A stretch of DNA of 64,000 nucleotides from Thinopyrum elongatum. Its lineage: Eukaryota > Streptophyta > Magnoliopsida > Poales > Poaceae. Shown here piece by piece: positions 10,913 through 23,368 of this stretch. The notes under the pieces are model-generated. The model saw only the letters and a list, made by a program, of their open reading frames with translations. It had not been told where the DNA came from and ran no database searches. Position 1 is the stretch's first letter, and the number at the start of each line of letters is the position of its first letter. Where the stretch lies: the NCBI GenBank assembly GCA_011799875.1, contig CM022300.1, positions 108,389,201 to 108,453,200 of the forward strand, given 5' to 3'. The position numbers and the translations under genes are program-made.

Positions 10913-13900
10913 TGTAACATCCCCAGGTTACCCCACTCTGGATAAGCTACTTAACATGCCATGTCATCATGATCATCTTCATAAAATGGCATTAGGAAAT
11001 AAATCAACTCAAATTCAAAAGTGAAATATGAAGTTGATCAAACATTGTTGGAAAAATGTTCATTAAATGGCAAATAATCCAGGAACATTTGTAAAATCAT
11101 CATCAATAAAGTTGGAGTTAGATAAGTGACTCTAACTAGATGAAACAGCACCAAACAGGATATTTAAATCCATTTAAAATCATTTCAAACACAAATGAAC
11201 TCCAAATCTGCCCAAACCACTTTTTGGTGAGAGCTAATATTGCATTGTAATATTTGGACTAAGTCCCACATTTTACAAAAATGCAAAAGTGCTCTAACTA
11301 TTTCGAAACAGGAAATGAAATAAAGCAAAAGAGAAACAAAAACAGAAAAATAAAATGAGGCACTGTGCACTGGGCCTAAGTGCACAGTGCCCCAGCAGCC
11401 GGCCCATCTGGCCCGATCTCCTTCTCTCCTTCGCGTTGTCGCCTTCTCCCTGGCCGAGCGCGCGCGTGCCGCTCCAGCGCCGACACCGCGACGCCGCGGT
11501 TGGCCAGGAGGGGATAAGGTCGAGCTGGTGCTCTCCCCCTGGTCCTCCCCGTCATTTCCGCCTTCTCCCACGCTCGCCTCGCCTCTCCCTCTCCTCCCAG
11601 ATCCGTCGACGAGCGCCACCGACGCCGTGGCCTTGCCGTAGACGCGGCCACCGACGTTCCCGAGCTCCGCCAGCACATCCACGAGCTCCGCCACTCTCCG
11701 CTACTTCGTCCTCAACAACGAGCAGGAGCCCGGAGCCCTTGCAGCCGCTGGACGCCGTCGCCCCCTTCTTCTCTGGCTCTGGCGAGCTTCTCCGATTCCG
11801 GTCGCCGGGCTGCGCTACTAAGCTTCCAACGGCCACCGTGCGCCTCTCGGTGAGCCTCTCCACCTCCTGCCTCTTCTCGTTGCCCTCCCCGCGCACCATA
11901 GATACCTCGTCGTCGATGCCATGAGCCCGACGACGCGATTCGCCTCGCCGCCGTGGCCATGGCCTCTGTCGTGCTCGTCTGAGCACGGCATCGTGCTCCT
12001 GCTGCTTCCAGGAGTCGAACGCGCCCGCGCACACGCTCTCCCATACCCCCTAGCTATGGATTCGTCGAAGCCCGAACTCCGGCGACCGCTCCACCGCTCG
12101 CCGCCGTCGCTAGAGGCCGTGTTCGGTCGAACTACCACTGTAGTTAGATGCGCGGGCGAGAGGCCGTTCGAACGCAAGTGGTTGCGGGCGATTTGACGCA
12201 GCGTAGCGGATTTCCGGGCAGCTCCGGCGAACTTCCGCCGCTGGGAAGGTCGCCGGCGCGTCTTCGGTCGCCGCGCTGGCGTGGCACCCACGTGGCACCA
12301 CCTGGGCCACTAACTGGTGGGCCCAGGGACCCCACTTTGACCTTGTTGATCAGAGTCAACGCGGCACTGTTCACCCCCTCTCACTGACATGTGGGCCCCG
12401 GCGGCTAATTAAACTAATTAAGCATTTAATTAAATAAAATTAATTAGATTAGCCTAATGTCTCACTGACGAGTGGGCCCGCCCCCTAATTAACCCTGTGG
12501 ATTAAGTTAATTCACTGTTAAGATAAACAGAGACTGACATGTGGGCCCCACATGTCAGGTTTGACTGGTCAGCCGTCCTGTTGACTTGCTGATGTCAGCA
12601 TGTCGTCATGCTGACGTCATAATCCAATTCTGTTAATAATAAATAAATTCCAGAAATTCAAATAAACTTTGAAAATTAATAACTTTTAAACTGTAGCTCG
12701 GATCGAAAAAGTTAAAACATGAAAGTTGCTCAGAACGACGAGACGAGTCTAATCGTGCCGTCTATTTCTTCATCGGAACCCCCTACGTAGAAGAACTCGT
12801 AACTCCGGACCCGTATCCGGCAGATGAATAGTGCACACACTTCGGTAAATAAATCCCAGAATAATCCTAAAAATAACTAAAATGATTTAGATGCATATTT
12901 AGACAACCCTGCACTGCATCATAGCATCACACGCACCGTATTGCATTTGTTTGCATTATGTTTACCTGTTTCTTCCCCCTCTTCTCTCTCGGTAGACCCA
13001 GACGTTGGCATAGCTCCCGAGGCAGACGCAGCTCAGGAGTACGACTACGTCCCCGACGACACCACCGATGACCTTGCCCTTGCCCCAGAGCAAACAGGCA
13101 AGCACCCCCATTTTGAGCATGCCTATATCGCCTATTCTCTTCTCTCTTATGCTTGCATTAGAACTGCTACTGCTACTGTTATCCTATATCTGATGCATAG
13201 CCTGTTTATTGTAACCTGCCTTGCTACCTTGCTGAATATCCTAGACTGCCTAGTATAGGCTGGGTAGAGACACGACAGAGACCCCCACTTGATCCCGACT
13301 GCCCTGCTGGATATCAGAAGACCCGATCATCGGGATTGAAGACCAGACCTTGGCACCGCACATCACTTCCCCTTAGTTGCCGACACTGCTGGGTTACCGT
13401 CGAGTGCCGAGGGTGATACCTCGTCAGCACTTCTGATGTTAACCTTGTAGGTTAGTTACTCGGTCGTGGTAAGCGAGCGTGATTCCTCCTACACCACCCC
13501 CGATAACGACATCGTCGCGCAACTCCTCAAGTGTGGACCTCGAGGGTGATTCCTCCTTCATTCACCTTGACTTTAACATCAGATGGGGTTCCATCGAGGG
13601 TGATTCCTCAGGGCTCCCCTGGTGTCAGACACACAGATACTGTTGTTGAGTTGACTTGCACTAAACCATGATACTAAAGACGGGTCGGCCCTGAGGGGTA
13701 CCCGCACGAGCTTAGTGCGAAGTGATGTGGAGTCGGGTTGACCTGGATGATGCCCGCGAGATAACTACGAGGCGTGGCCGGGCATTCTTAGCCCTTGCCG
13801 CAAGTCCTCGAGACGGGGCGACGGGGTCACATCGATCATGAGTCTCTGCTCGTTTCCGCGCGCTCCTAATCCACTACGGTTTGGATATTTGATCCGAGGG

Positions 13901-15094
13901 GCCTCTGGCCCGATAGCACTAACCATCACGTGGGCATAGTATGGGCGTTCTGCGTCGTATACTTCAGCCGAAGCTTAATGGACGTCAGCGACTGATGCGG
14001 CACACGCTGGGTTGGACTGGGAACGCAACCGCGCTTGTATAAGGGGTTGCTAGGTCTGCTCACCGGCGGTGCACGTAACGTGCAGGAGTTCCCGGGGCGA
14101 TGGCCCAAGACCCCTGGGGGCATAGGTTAGTCCGGCGTGCTGACCTCTCTGTTAAGTATTTGGTCGGGTTGCGGCGTGTTGCTTAGCCGAGGCCGGGCAT
14201 GACCCAGTAAAGTATGTCCGGCCAGAGTTAAGCGTGCGTGGTGGGTAACTTGGTGCACCCCTGCAGGGAAGAAACTTCTATCGATAGTCTGTCCTACGGT
14301 AACGGACACTCGGAGTTGTATCCCTATCGTTACAACTAGGACTTGATACGAGAACTGGATAGTACGGCTCTGGGATTGCTTTCTCGCAGGGAGTCGAGAA
14401 AGGATCTCAGGTCGAGGTTGATGATACTACTACTACTACTACTTTACATTATGTTCATCTGTTCTCTTCTATTGCTGCAAGACTGTCAAAGACTGTTGAA
14501 GATGCTAGTCTTCGGTAGGACTAGGCTTCCCCCTCTATTCTGGCATTTCTGCAGCCCAGTCCACATATACAGCCCCCTTTGAAAATGTTGCATATGTAGT
14601 GTAGATCCTTGCTTGCTGAGTACTTCGGATGAGTACTCACGTTTGCTTTACTTTCTTTTTTCCCCATATTCCATTTGATGCCACCAGACGACGGAGCCCC
14701 TGAGCCAGACGCCACAGCCGACGACCAGTACTACTACCCACCTGGCGAGTACTACTACTACGAGGAGCCGACGGACGACCAGGAGTAGGATCGGAGGGTC
14801 CAGGGCAGGAGGCCTACGCCTTTCGATCGTAGATTTTATTTTACCCCGCCTTTGTGAAAGCTTATCTCTCTCTCTCTGTAATATATCTGTAATCAGATAT
14901 CTGATGCTTCCGCTGACGCTTGTATGCTATCGAGCTATGTATTCGAGCCCTCGAGGCCCTGGCTTGTAATATAAAGCTTGTATGACTTTATTTATGTTTT
15001 AGAGTTGTGTTGTGATATCTTCAAGTGAGTCCTTAGACTTGATCGTGTGCATTTGCGTGTATGGTTAGTGCATGATTAAGCCGGGGTCGTCACA
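10913..15094 (+). repeat. LARD-A 3' LTR
   Basis: 4182 bp, the same order of motifs as the 5' LTR, ending GTCGTCACA and followed by the TSD GCCGC at 15095-15099. Confidence 0.88.
12996..14788 (+). other. Predicted two-exon acidic mini-gene (LARD-A 3' LTR, intact frame)
   Basis: Middle exon 12996-13097 and last exon 14688-14788, with a possible upstream exon ending at the donor CTCG/GTGAGC (11849/11850). The middle exon reads DPDVGIAPEADAAQEYDYVP and on to PEQT, then a GC-type donor (ACAG/GCAAGC). The last exon begins after CCACCAG and ends DDQE-stop. Both introns are phase 1, so the joins would each restore an aspartate codon. No in-frame ATG exists directly upstream of the middle exon, so the N-terminus must come from another exon or the frame is not translated. 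The product would be short, strongly acidic and tyrosine-rich. I recognise no domain. Presence in three LTR families supports it; expression is unknown. Confidence 0.4.
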
Positions 15095-15686
15095 GCCGCG
15101 CCGGCAGGCGCGCGCTCGGCCAGGGACGCGTCGACACGACGACGGAGAGAGGTGAGGTGGGCCTGCTGGGCCGGGGTTCGGGGCTCTGTGCACTGGACCT
15201 CAGTGCACAGTGCCTCGTTTTTATTTTTCTGTTTTTGTTTCTCTTTTTCTTTATTTCATTTCCTGTTTCAAAATAGTTAGAGCACTTTTGCATTTTTGTA
15301 AAATGTGGGACTTAGTCCAAATATTGAAACGCAATTCTACCCTTCACCAAAAACTGGTTTGGGCAGATTTGGATCTCATTTGAAGCTGAAATGATTTTAA
15401 ATGGATTTGAATATTCTGTTTTGGTGCTGTTTCATCCTGTTAGAGTCACTTATCTAACTCCAACTTTAATGATGATGATTTTACAATTGTTCCTGGATTA
15501 TTTGCCATTTAATGAACATTTTTCCAACAGTGTTTGATCAACTTCATATTCCACTTATGAATTTGAGTTGATTTTCAGATGTGAATTTGAATTGGATCAT
15601 TAACCCATATGACTTGGCACTGCAAATGATCATGACTTGGCAAGATTAACAGAGTGTCACAGAGCTTATTACAAGGGGGTGTTACA
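15095..15686 (-). mobile_element. Outer long LTR, minus strand, right (5') part
   Basis: This continues the LTR of 1-3457 after LARD-A. It is the reverse complement of the first ~600 bp of a LARD-A-type LTR, with the 13-bp hairpin near 15181-15213, and ends as the inverse of TGTAACACCCCC at 15686. Confidence 0.82.
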
Positions 15687-15689
15687 GGT

Positions 15690-17437
15690 TGAGACCCCGT
15701 GCCCATGGGGTCCCGTGCGCACGGTACAAGCCCGTGGGCACGGAGGCTCCGTGCACACTAGGTACCCAGGACAGCCTGTAGCAGCCCACTAAAACATGCA
15801 CAACTTTGGCATACGAACTCCGAATTCGATGATCTTGGGCTCGTTTTAAAGCTATGGAAAAGCCCAAGGTCCTCACATAGAGAAACACCCAAGATCAACA
15901 AGAAAGAATGATGCAAAAAATGCAAAGGTTTGATCTCTCTTTATGCGACGTGATCAAGCTACTCGCCCGAAAGTCCTCTTGATAGTACGGCTATCAAACC
16001 TATAATCCGGTCTCCCTCCAAGCACCATGAGACCGGCAAAAATAGGAAAACCTAGCTAAGTTATACCTTTGACTTTCACATTCCACTTGAGCTTGATGAT
16101 GACTTCGATGTTTGCCTCAAGTAGGAATCCTTTTCTTGTCCACAATCACTTGGTGAAGATACTCGAAATGCTTCCTCATATTGCAACGAGGGAAGCCTTA
16201 ACTTAAGCCAATCTTCATATGGACATTATCATGATGTGGACCGCAAGCTTCAAAGCATATAACCTCCAGCTTCTCATCTTGCACTTGGACTCCTCAAACC
16301 TGATGACCATCACCACTTGATGTCATCCATACGGCTACTTGAAATCTTTCCTTTTGATGCAAGCCCATGAGAAACACCTAACCCACATAGACATAGAAAA
16401 CACATAGCAAGGGTTAGGTAACAAAGCACAATTCACAATTACTTACCATACCACTAGATCACTTGATCCCACATGGTACAAAGATTGCACTTTGTGAGTT
16501 GACCATCTAGATAATCTTCGAGCTTCATCTTGGTCAACCAACATCTTTACTTCAAGCTCTATATTGGTTTCTTGAAAGCCATAATGAACTCTTCATTTCC
16601 CTTCATCGCTTCAAGAATATATCACCAAAGACTCTTCCATGACAATATCAAGTTTCACTAGGAATATCATATTGGTCATCATTTGCTCTTCTAAAAACTC
16701 CATCATAATCTCTTGAGAGGCATAATGAATTCTTCACTCTAGTTGCTTGCTTCAAGACTTGATCAACGGAAAACACATGAGCTTACCATGATCTTGTCTT
16801 GAAACCATAACTTGAATTCTTCTATTTAATTATTCTCTCAAGCTCTTGATTCTTATAAGCCACACGTGTCAACCTTTGAGATCCTCTAACGAACTCCACC
16901 TTGAACATATTTGATTAGACATTAAAATCAATCTTGATGGCCTCAATATAAATCCCCAAATAACAACTTGAAACCTCAGTGGATGTGGGACCTCGAGAGC
17001 CAAAACCTAGGTCCCGTGAGCACGAGGGTCAGGGACCCCGTGCGCATGGGGTATCCAGAGAGTTGACACTCAACCCCGCGCACACGGGGGTCAGGAGGCC
17101 CGTGCACACGGGGTATCCAGAGAGGGATACCATAAGGACTTCTTCAGATGTTTTGATGGCATTCTTCACAAACCAACGCAATGTACTTCAAGCATCACTA
17201 CGGAACATATCTTCATATAAGATTCAATGCACTTGATGCTCCATAGGAATTGTCAATTAATACCAAGGTTTAGAGCAAATATAACTTCATATATATGGAC
17301 TTCATCATTGATTCCATCTGATATCCTTGATGCATCATCTATGGACAATACCTTCAATTATATCTCAGTGAAAACATTAGTCCATAGAGATTGTCATTAA
17401 TTACCAAAACCACACTTAGGGGCTACATGCCCTTTCA
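15690..17437 (-). mobile_element. LTR-like sequence, probably Copia type, minus strand
   Basis: The right end, inverted, reads TGAAAGGGCATGTAGCCCCT, and the next bases read AAGTGTGG. I recognise this as a Triticeae LTR start, possibly of the Maximus/Inga group. The left end runs into the outer LTR near 15690. Short palindromic CCCGTGCGCACGGG-like motifs occur in two clusters (15693-15760, 16985-17120). No matching TSD was found (flanks CAGGT and GCAGC), so the left end is probably truncated or displaced. No coding capacity is evident. Confidence 0.5.
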
Positions 17438-18237
17438 GCAGCTGTTCCAGACCCGCAGAAATGGAACCATTCAAATTAACAAGTTCTCGCTTGTCGTGGC
17501 AATGCATCCATATTGAAAAATTGGAGACACTGTTCTACTCATGCTCTACCAAGGCACATGAGGGTTCTTCATTTTCATTGTCGAGATGCCGAGTCAGCGT
17601 GATCAAGCTGCTTCCAGTGGACAGTTGTGGTTGTTGGCCCTCTGCCTCTTAAAATGTGCTAGTTGTTACTATGTTATGTATGTAGATATGGACCATATGG
17701 TTTTCAAAATTGTTAAGTTCAGAATTGTTAAATACCATGTTACCTAGATTTACGTTTTGTTGAATAGTGCCACCACTATATATATATATATATTACTCAA
17801 ATGTTGTTTGCCAAGTTCTTAAAAATTTCATGCAAAGTATTAGTATCATACACAGTTCATTCAGTTTAAGTGCGTGCCCTGTAGAATATAGGATGTTCGT
17901 GTTTTCAACGTGACGATCAACAGCGCTGTCTAGAAGGCATTTGCATATTAATTTTCCATATTGCAAATTGAGGTAATATATAGATAGGTCATCCCATATA
18001 ATTGACATATTCGACATGCCTGAACAAATCAATCGAGCATATATATATGCTTAAATTGGTCCAATGCCTAGTTCGACGAGTAATTTACAAACCATTAGCT
18101 CGCTAATTTACAAGAACGAACTGTGCGCACAAAAGAGTTACTGTGCACCTGACGCCGACCCAGCACGCACAGCTGCCATCGTCCATCAGCGTGTCAATCC
18201 TGGGCCCAGGAGGAGCAGAGGCCGCCCAGTCGATGAG

Positions 18238-18640
18238 CTACACACCTTGATCGATCGAGGCTGGGGCAGCCTCGACATCGGTGATTGTTGGTACTGCCTC
18301 GGGCGCAGCGCTCACCAGGGCTACCGCGACCGCCGGGCCTGCCCGACGACGTCTGGCGAGACGACGTTGGCTCTCGCCAGGGTTGCCGTCACAGCCCCTG
18401 GGCATGCCCCGGCGACGTTCGGCGCTGCGCCCTCCTCCATCTGGGACATAAGCCTGCGCCTCGTGCGGCGGCCGCCACTGCCGCAATTGTCCTTACGTCG
18501 TCGTGGTTCCTGCTCCACCGCCCGCATCATCCGCCGCACTCTGTGCCGAGCCAGTAGTATCGCCTACTGGCGATCCCTGTCCGCTTTCAGGACAACGTTG
18601 GCTAACCTAGCGGCTTGCTCGTACCGCGTTTCGTGCTTCC
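18238..18640 (-). pseudogene. GC-rich coding-like fragment inside the CACTA remnant
   Basis: Minus-strand frames rich in Arg, Ala and Pro (about 80 and 70 codons) lie about 200-600 bp downstream of the TATA-like box at 18829-18836. The region is GC-rich while its surroundings are not. The frames are short, overlap and carry no domain I recognise. It may be a decayed first exon of the transposon or captured host sequence. Confidence 0.25.
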
Positions 18641-18828
18641 TCTAGCGTCGTCAGGAGAGGCGGCGGCATGGCCGTCGACCGCTAAGCCGACCATCGCGCC
18701 GCCAGCCTCGATTCCGCTGTCACCCAACTCCATCCTATCGTCGGCCGTTGGGGGTATGCCGGTATGTGTGGATAACTAGCTAGCAAGGGGAGCAGTAGTT
18801 AGTCGACGCTGCCGGTCATTGTTGTGGT

Positions 18829-18836
18829 TATTTATA
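18829..18836 (-). promoter_or_regulatory. TATA-like box on the minus strand
   Basis: TATAAATA read on the minus strand, preceded by TAGC and followed by CCACAACAATG. It lies between the CACTA terminus and the GC-rich fragment, which suits a transposon promoter. Confidence 0.3.
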
Positions 18837-19040
18837 GCTAGTAGCTGGCTAGGGGATTGACGGTTTTATAATTTACCCCTGCGGATGGTCTTGCGCGGGA
18901 AGACTAAGTGGAGCACGAGAATATTTCAACATCGTCGCACCAACAGGCCAGCCCCGCAACAACGCCGACGAGTAGCTACTTATATGTGTTATTGTCGGTC
19001 CGTGTTACTACACAACTCTGATTACTGACATGTTTGCCGG

Positions 19041-19500
19041 GTATCACACACATCTTGTTTCGCCGAATCGTTTGTGTTATTTTTATCATCGCAAATAGTT
19101 CATCCGAGTGGCCTGTTTGCCTGGTATCACACACATATTGTCACATGTAAATATTTGTGTTATTTTTATCATCGCAAACAGTTCATCCGAGTTGCTTGTT
19201 TGCTGCGTATCACACACATCTTGTTAAGTTGAACCGTTTGTGTTATTTTGGCTCATCACAAACAGTTCATCCGAGTGAACTGTATGCCGTCTGTCGGTCA
19301 CACCTTGATCTGACTGACCATTTCTGTTTTGTTGCCTAACTGAAAACAGTTCATTCGAGTGAACTGTATGCCGTCTATCGCACACACCTTAATATGGCTG
19401 ACCGTTTCTATTTTTTGGCTCATCGCAAACAATTCGGATGGATCAACTGTATGCTACATATCGCACACATAACTCTAATCTGAATTGTGTTTGATGTCTC
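19041..19500 (-). repeat. CACTA subterminal tandem repeats, about 83 bp x 5-6
   Basis: Units start near 19041, 19124, 19207, 19289, 19373 and 19457, a period of 82-84 bp. Each holds ATCACACACAT-like and GCAAACAGTTCATCCGAG-like segments that decay toward the terminus. In CACTA elements such repeats bind the accessory protein needed for transposition. Confidence 0.7.
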
Positions 19501-19610
19501 CGCTATCACAAACGGTTCGTATTATTGGCGACGGTTTTATTACAACACCGTTTGCGATTAATGCATCACACACAGTTTGGTCGAAGGGCCTCTGATTCAT
19601 GTGTCACGTT

Positions 19611-19630
19611 TGGACCATCCTGCAGTAGTG
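19611..19630 (-). repeat. CACTA terminal inverted repeat
   Basis: The minus-strand reading begins CACTACTGCAGGATGG. The adjacent outside bases are AAT (possible 3-bp TSD), which cannot be confirmed without the other end. Confidence 0.65.
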
Positions 19631-19940
19631 AATGGTAAACCCGATCCAGTGATCTATTTCCAGCAACATGTTCTTGGGTGCGTGGTAGATTTTTTCTTAT
19701 TTGGCGCTAGGGTAGAGTACTACGTGTTCCAACACCGTGCCACAACACCATTACCTCCTGATAAAGTTTCGGCACGAAATAACACATCAACATTAATTTT
19801 TACCGTCCCATTACTTGGCTTCTTCCATGTGTGATCCAATTTTCGAATAGGCTGGTTCGGTGTATGGGCTCGAAGGAAATTAGTACCCAACACTCATATA
19901 GACATGGTCGTGCGATTTGGATTCTGGATAGTCTCTCCTT
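19631..19940. other. Unassigned sequence right of the CACTA end
   Basis: About 300 bp of mixed composition with one open frame (19577-19834) that runs across the CACTA terminus and is therefore unlikely to be a gene. No element recognised. Confidence 0.4.
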
Positions 19941-20345
19941 TTATGAACCTTTTTTGATAATTTTTTTTTTCAAATTCGACGAACTTTTCTTAAAATTGAT
20001 GATCTTTTTTCAAGTTTGATAATTATTTTACAAGATTTATGATATTTTTTCGCAAAATCGATGATTTTTTTTTTGCAAACTTGAAGAATTGTTTTCTAGT
20101 CGATGAACTTTTTCTTCAAATTCGTGATCCTATTTTGAAAACTGATGAACATTTTCAAAATCGATGAACTTTTTTACAAATTTGATGAAATTTTCTTCAA
20201 ATTTGTGAACTTTTTATGAAAATTGATGAACTTTTTAAAAAATCGATGATTTTTTTTAAGTTTGGGAACTAATTTTCAAAAATCAATGAACATTTTTGAA
20301 CTCACAAGATTTTTAAATTTTTCTTTTTTTTTATTTCGTATTTAT
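19940..20345. repeat. Degenerate T-rich repeat array (TTTTTCAAATTTGATGAAC type)
   Basis: Many imperfect copies of a roughly 20-24 bp motif alternating T-runs with GATGAAC or ATTGATGAA. It has simple-sequence character and is non-coding. Confidence 0.6.
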
Positions 20346-20990
20346 CAAAAGTCAATAGTTGAACCAATCAACCGTCGCGAATAAGAAAACAAAAAAGGAA
20401 AATACAAAAAAAGAATAAGAACTGCATTTTTTACGAGTTGAATTTTTAAGAATAGAAATAGGAATCTAGCACGTTAGCTGTGATGGGTGACTTGGTCAGT
20501 GCGTTCGTTGTTAAACCTGGACCGCTGCGGTTCGAATCATTGTGTGCACACCTTTTTGGGGATTTAAACGGAGAAAAAAAGAAGTAATGATGGGTCGGCC
20601 ACTAGTCGTTGCAATGGGCGTCGGTTGGGTTCCACGGCGCTAGCAGCGCTGAATAGGAGCTCCCATACATACATGTCAAGCTGAAGGGCAGGAGCAAGGG
20701 TGCAGAGCTAGTGTTGGGGCCAAACTGGGTGGTGGCCCGACCATGATTTTAGAAAGAAAAAAATTGTTCCCTTTGCTTTAGAGCCCACAACCTAGTCCAC
20801 TATGCAGCCAACATCCCATCCAGTCCCGAGACAATCGACCTAGCCTATGCGACGCTCGTTTTGGGGCATCCCTATGTCTCGCCTTCAGCCAGTCCACCTT
20901 CTGACTCGCTGAGGGGATGACCGAGATGGGCTGGCTCACGCGCGCGGAAGCCCAGAGGCTCTTTTTCTGTTTTCTGTTTTAATTTTTTTG
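20346..20990. other. Non-coding spacer between two AT-rich arrays
   Basis: Mixed DNA including a block GGTCAGTGCGTTC...GGTTCGAATC (20491-20540) that resembles tRNA promoter boxes, and a more GC-rich part at 20600-20970. No gene seen. The block may be the core of an unclassified transposon whose arms are the adjacent arrays. Confidence 0.35.
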
Positions 20991-21930
20991 CTTTATTTTT
21001 TTTACTTTTTTTATACTTTAAAATATTCTATATATATATATATTATAAAAAATACTTCAAAAACACTTAAAAAATATTGAGCAAGTATTTGAAAATAATT
21101 AATAATGCATTTAAAAAAAGTTGAATGTGTACAGAAATTTTGTTGATCATGTATTAAAAAAATGATAATTTTTTTGATCATCTATATAAAAATATTAGTC
21201 AAGCATTTTGAAAAACAAATGTTGAACATGTATTTCAAAACAGATAATCAAGCATTTGGGAAAATGTTTAACGTGTATAGAAAATTTGTTGATCATGTAT
21301 TAAAAAATGATGAATTTTTTACCATGTATATTAAAATATTAATCAAGAATTTTGAAAAAAATGTTGAACAAATAATTCAGCATTCGGGAAATGTTAAATC
21401 TGTATAGAAAAATGTTTACCATGTATTAAAATAATGATGAAAAAATTGATCATGGTTTATAAAATTTAATCAAAAATTTGAAAAATGTTGAACAAGATTT
21501 GAAAAATGTTTATCAAGAATTGGGAAATTTTTAAATGTGTATATAAATATGTTGACCATGTATTAGAAATGATGAAAAATAATTGATCATGTATATAAAA
21601 ATGTTAATCAAGCTTTAAAAAAATGTTGAACAAGGGTTTGAAAAATGTTAATCAAGCGTATGGAAAATGTTAAATGTGTATAGAAAAAACATTGACCATG
21701 TATTAAAAAAATACTAATCAATCATTAAAAAAACTAAAAATGTTGACCATGTATTGAAAAAATGTTAATCATGTATTTGAATTTTTTTAATGAAACATTT
21801 AGAAAATTAAAAATGTGTACAGAAAAAATACTGACCATGTATTACAAAAATGTTTAATTTGTATTGGAAAAATGTTGGACGTGTATTAGAAAAATGTAGT
21901 TGATATATACAGAAAATGTAGAATAATAAC
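20990..21930. repeat. Degenerate AT-rich array (AAAAATGTTGACCATGTATT type)
   Basis: More than a dozen imperfect units containing ATGTTGAACATG, ATGTTAATCAAGC or GACCATGTATT separated by A-runs. A TA microsatellite lies near 21030. Common Triticeae non-coding repeat; family not assigned. Confidence 0.6.
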
Positions 21931-22110
21931 CAAAAGAACAAAGAAAACTGAAAAAAAGAAAATAAGCAAAAGAAAAAAGAAATGAAAAAAGAGGAAAAAA
22001 GAAATGAAAAAAAGTGAAAGAAAAAGAGGAACAAAGTGCAAAAGGAGGAAACAAATGGAGAAGAAAAAAGAAAAGAACCAAAAGAAAATGAAAAAAAAAG
22101 AACTCAAAGA
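21931..22110. repeat. Purine-rich A/G tract
   Basis: About 180 bp almost free of pyrimidines, made of GAAAAAAG-like runs. It directly follows the AT-rich array. Open frames on the opposite strand (Phe/Ser-rich) are artefacts of composition. Confidence 0.7.
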
Positions 22111-22370
22111 AATCCGGCTCGAATCGCCTCAAGTACGATGCACACCTACTACTTATCATGAATGGGGCTTGGGCGGAGTGGCTAGCAGCACCCACGGTCG
22201 CCATGGAGACCCCTGCTTCTCCCTTTTTCCTCAACTCTTTTTATTGCATCACTGAGATACACTATCACTCTCAATTTCATGAAATCATGAATATTTTTAA
22301 AACTCGCGAAGATATTTGAAATCAGGAAAATATTTCAAATTCATGTACACTTTAATTCGTGGCGGGGGGG
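22111..22370. other. Unassigned sequence before LINE fragment
   Basis: About 260 bp of ordinary composition. It contains GGCGGAGTGGCTAGCAGC near 22175, which loosely resembles a tRNA A box. No gene seen. Confidence 0.3.
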
Positions 22371-23345
22371 TTTTCAGCGTCATTGGGATTTATTGAAGGA
22401 TGGCATATAGTTCCAGCGATGCTTGACTTCTTGAATGGCAAGGAGTTACCAATAGGCATGAATGACACATCAATCACTTTAATTCATAAGGTACGATTCC
22501 CACAAAGGATTTCTTAGTATCGTGATCGTCCCATCTCACTTTGCCTGTTTATATATAAGATTGTTGCTGAAGCTATTACTAACCGTGCAAGAGAGTGCTT
22601 CGATGATATAATTGGTGTTGAACAGAGTATTTTCATCCGCGAATGTATTACCACAAACAATGCTCTAATTGCATGTGAGAGTGTGCATGCAATGAAGAGC
22701 AGAAAGAAGGGGGGGATGTAGTTTGTGCCATTAAATTGGAAATGATGACCCCTGCAAAAAGAAAAATGGAAATGATGAAAGCGTATGATGGTATCGAATG
22801 ACACTATCTTGAGTTGATCATGTTGAAGCTTGGCTTTGGTGTGATTTTGTCAGCTTGGTGATTGAGTGTGTCATGTTTGTAAAGTTTGCAGTATGTGTCA
22901 ATGATGAGCTTCTTCCTTTTTCACTCCTCCGCAGGGGTTGCGATATGGCAATCCTATGTCACCGTACTTGTTTCTGCTCTGTATTGAGGGCTTCACATCT
23001 CTGTTGAATTTCTTTGGCGGGGCGTAGGTTGATAGAGGTATTCGAGTTAGCTATTGTTCTCTCCGGATAAATCATTTACTCTTTGCAAATTTTTATGCAA
23101 GCCAAGGTACAAAGTGCTCATAGGTTGAATAAGATTCTGAGGATCTATGGGAAGTACTTTGGACAAGTTGTAAGCAAAGAGAAAAGGTCAATATATTTCA
23201 GCCCGAACACACCTGATCCGGTCAGACATTCATTGAAGCAAACGCTAAATATTTCGGTGTGATTGACACTATGTTTTTTTTGGCAACTGACACTATGTTG
23301 TACCAAGGTATGTCGGCAGGATATTCTGCCGCTACCTTCCATGAC
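22371..23345 (+). pseudogene. LINE reverse transcriptase fragment
   Basis: Conceptual translation in shifting frames gives the order expected of a plant non-LTR reverse transcriptase. MLDFLNGKELP and NDTSITLIHK are near 22420-22490, followed by YRDRPISLCLFIYKIVAEAI, IIGVEQSIFIRE, then KLEMMKAYDGIEW near 22735-22800, and later YGQ-like GKYFGQVVSKEKRSIYFS near 23150-23210. At least one in-frame stop and several frameshifts are present, and the YADD-type catalytic segment is not recognisable. It lacks the 5' endonuclease part. It is a dead fragment. Confidence 0.7.
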
Positions 23346-23368
23346 TGCAGAATACTGAGTACGGACCC

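Larger units (their letters stand above)
3458..15094 (+). mobile_element. LARD-A: complete long-LTR, non-coding Gypsy-like retrotransposon
   Basis: Two direct LTRs of about 4.19 kb begin TGTAACATCC and end GTCACA. They flank a 3.27 kb internal domain. The element is bounded by the perfect 5-bp TSD GCCGC at 3453-3457 and 15095-15099. The internal domain starts 3 bp after the LTR with a 12-bp initiator-Met tRNA binding site (TGGTATCAGAGC) and ends in a purine-rich tract. It holds no gag or pol frame. Very long LTRs with a short non-coding core fit LARDs (large retrotransposon derivatives), such as Sukkula described in barley. The family name was not determined. It would depend on an autonomous Gypsy partner for its proteins. 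The tail TCGGGACGAGATTTCTTGTAG matches the end of Triticeae Gypsy pol regions. Confidence 0.88.
17438..19630 (-). mobile_element. CACTA-type DNA transposon, truncated
   Basis: The right terminus, inverted, reads CACTACTGCAGGATGGTCC, a CACTA-type end. It is followed inward by subterminal repeats (19041-19500), as CACTA elements have. Further left come a minus-strand TATA-like box (18829-18836) and a GC-rich part with minus-strand open frames (18238-18539). The second terminus is missing, probably lost at 17437. No transposase motif was identified. Confidence 0.6.

Noticed and set aside
15690..17437. Complete solo Copia LTR with TSD
   Set aside because: The flanking 5-mers do not match and the left end merges with the outer LTR, so only an LTR-like fragment is claimed.
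20484..20545. Possible tRNA gene or SINE (GGTCAGTGC and GGTTCGAATC boxes)
   Set aside because: No cloverleaf with acceptor stem can be formed and there is no tail or TSD, so it is probably part of an unclassified repeat.
21807..22255. Phe/Ser-rich and Lys-rich open frames on both strands
   Set aside because: They are translations of a purine-rich low-complexity tract.
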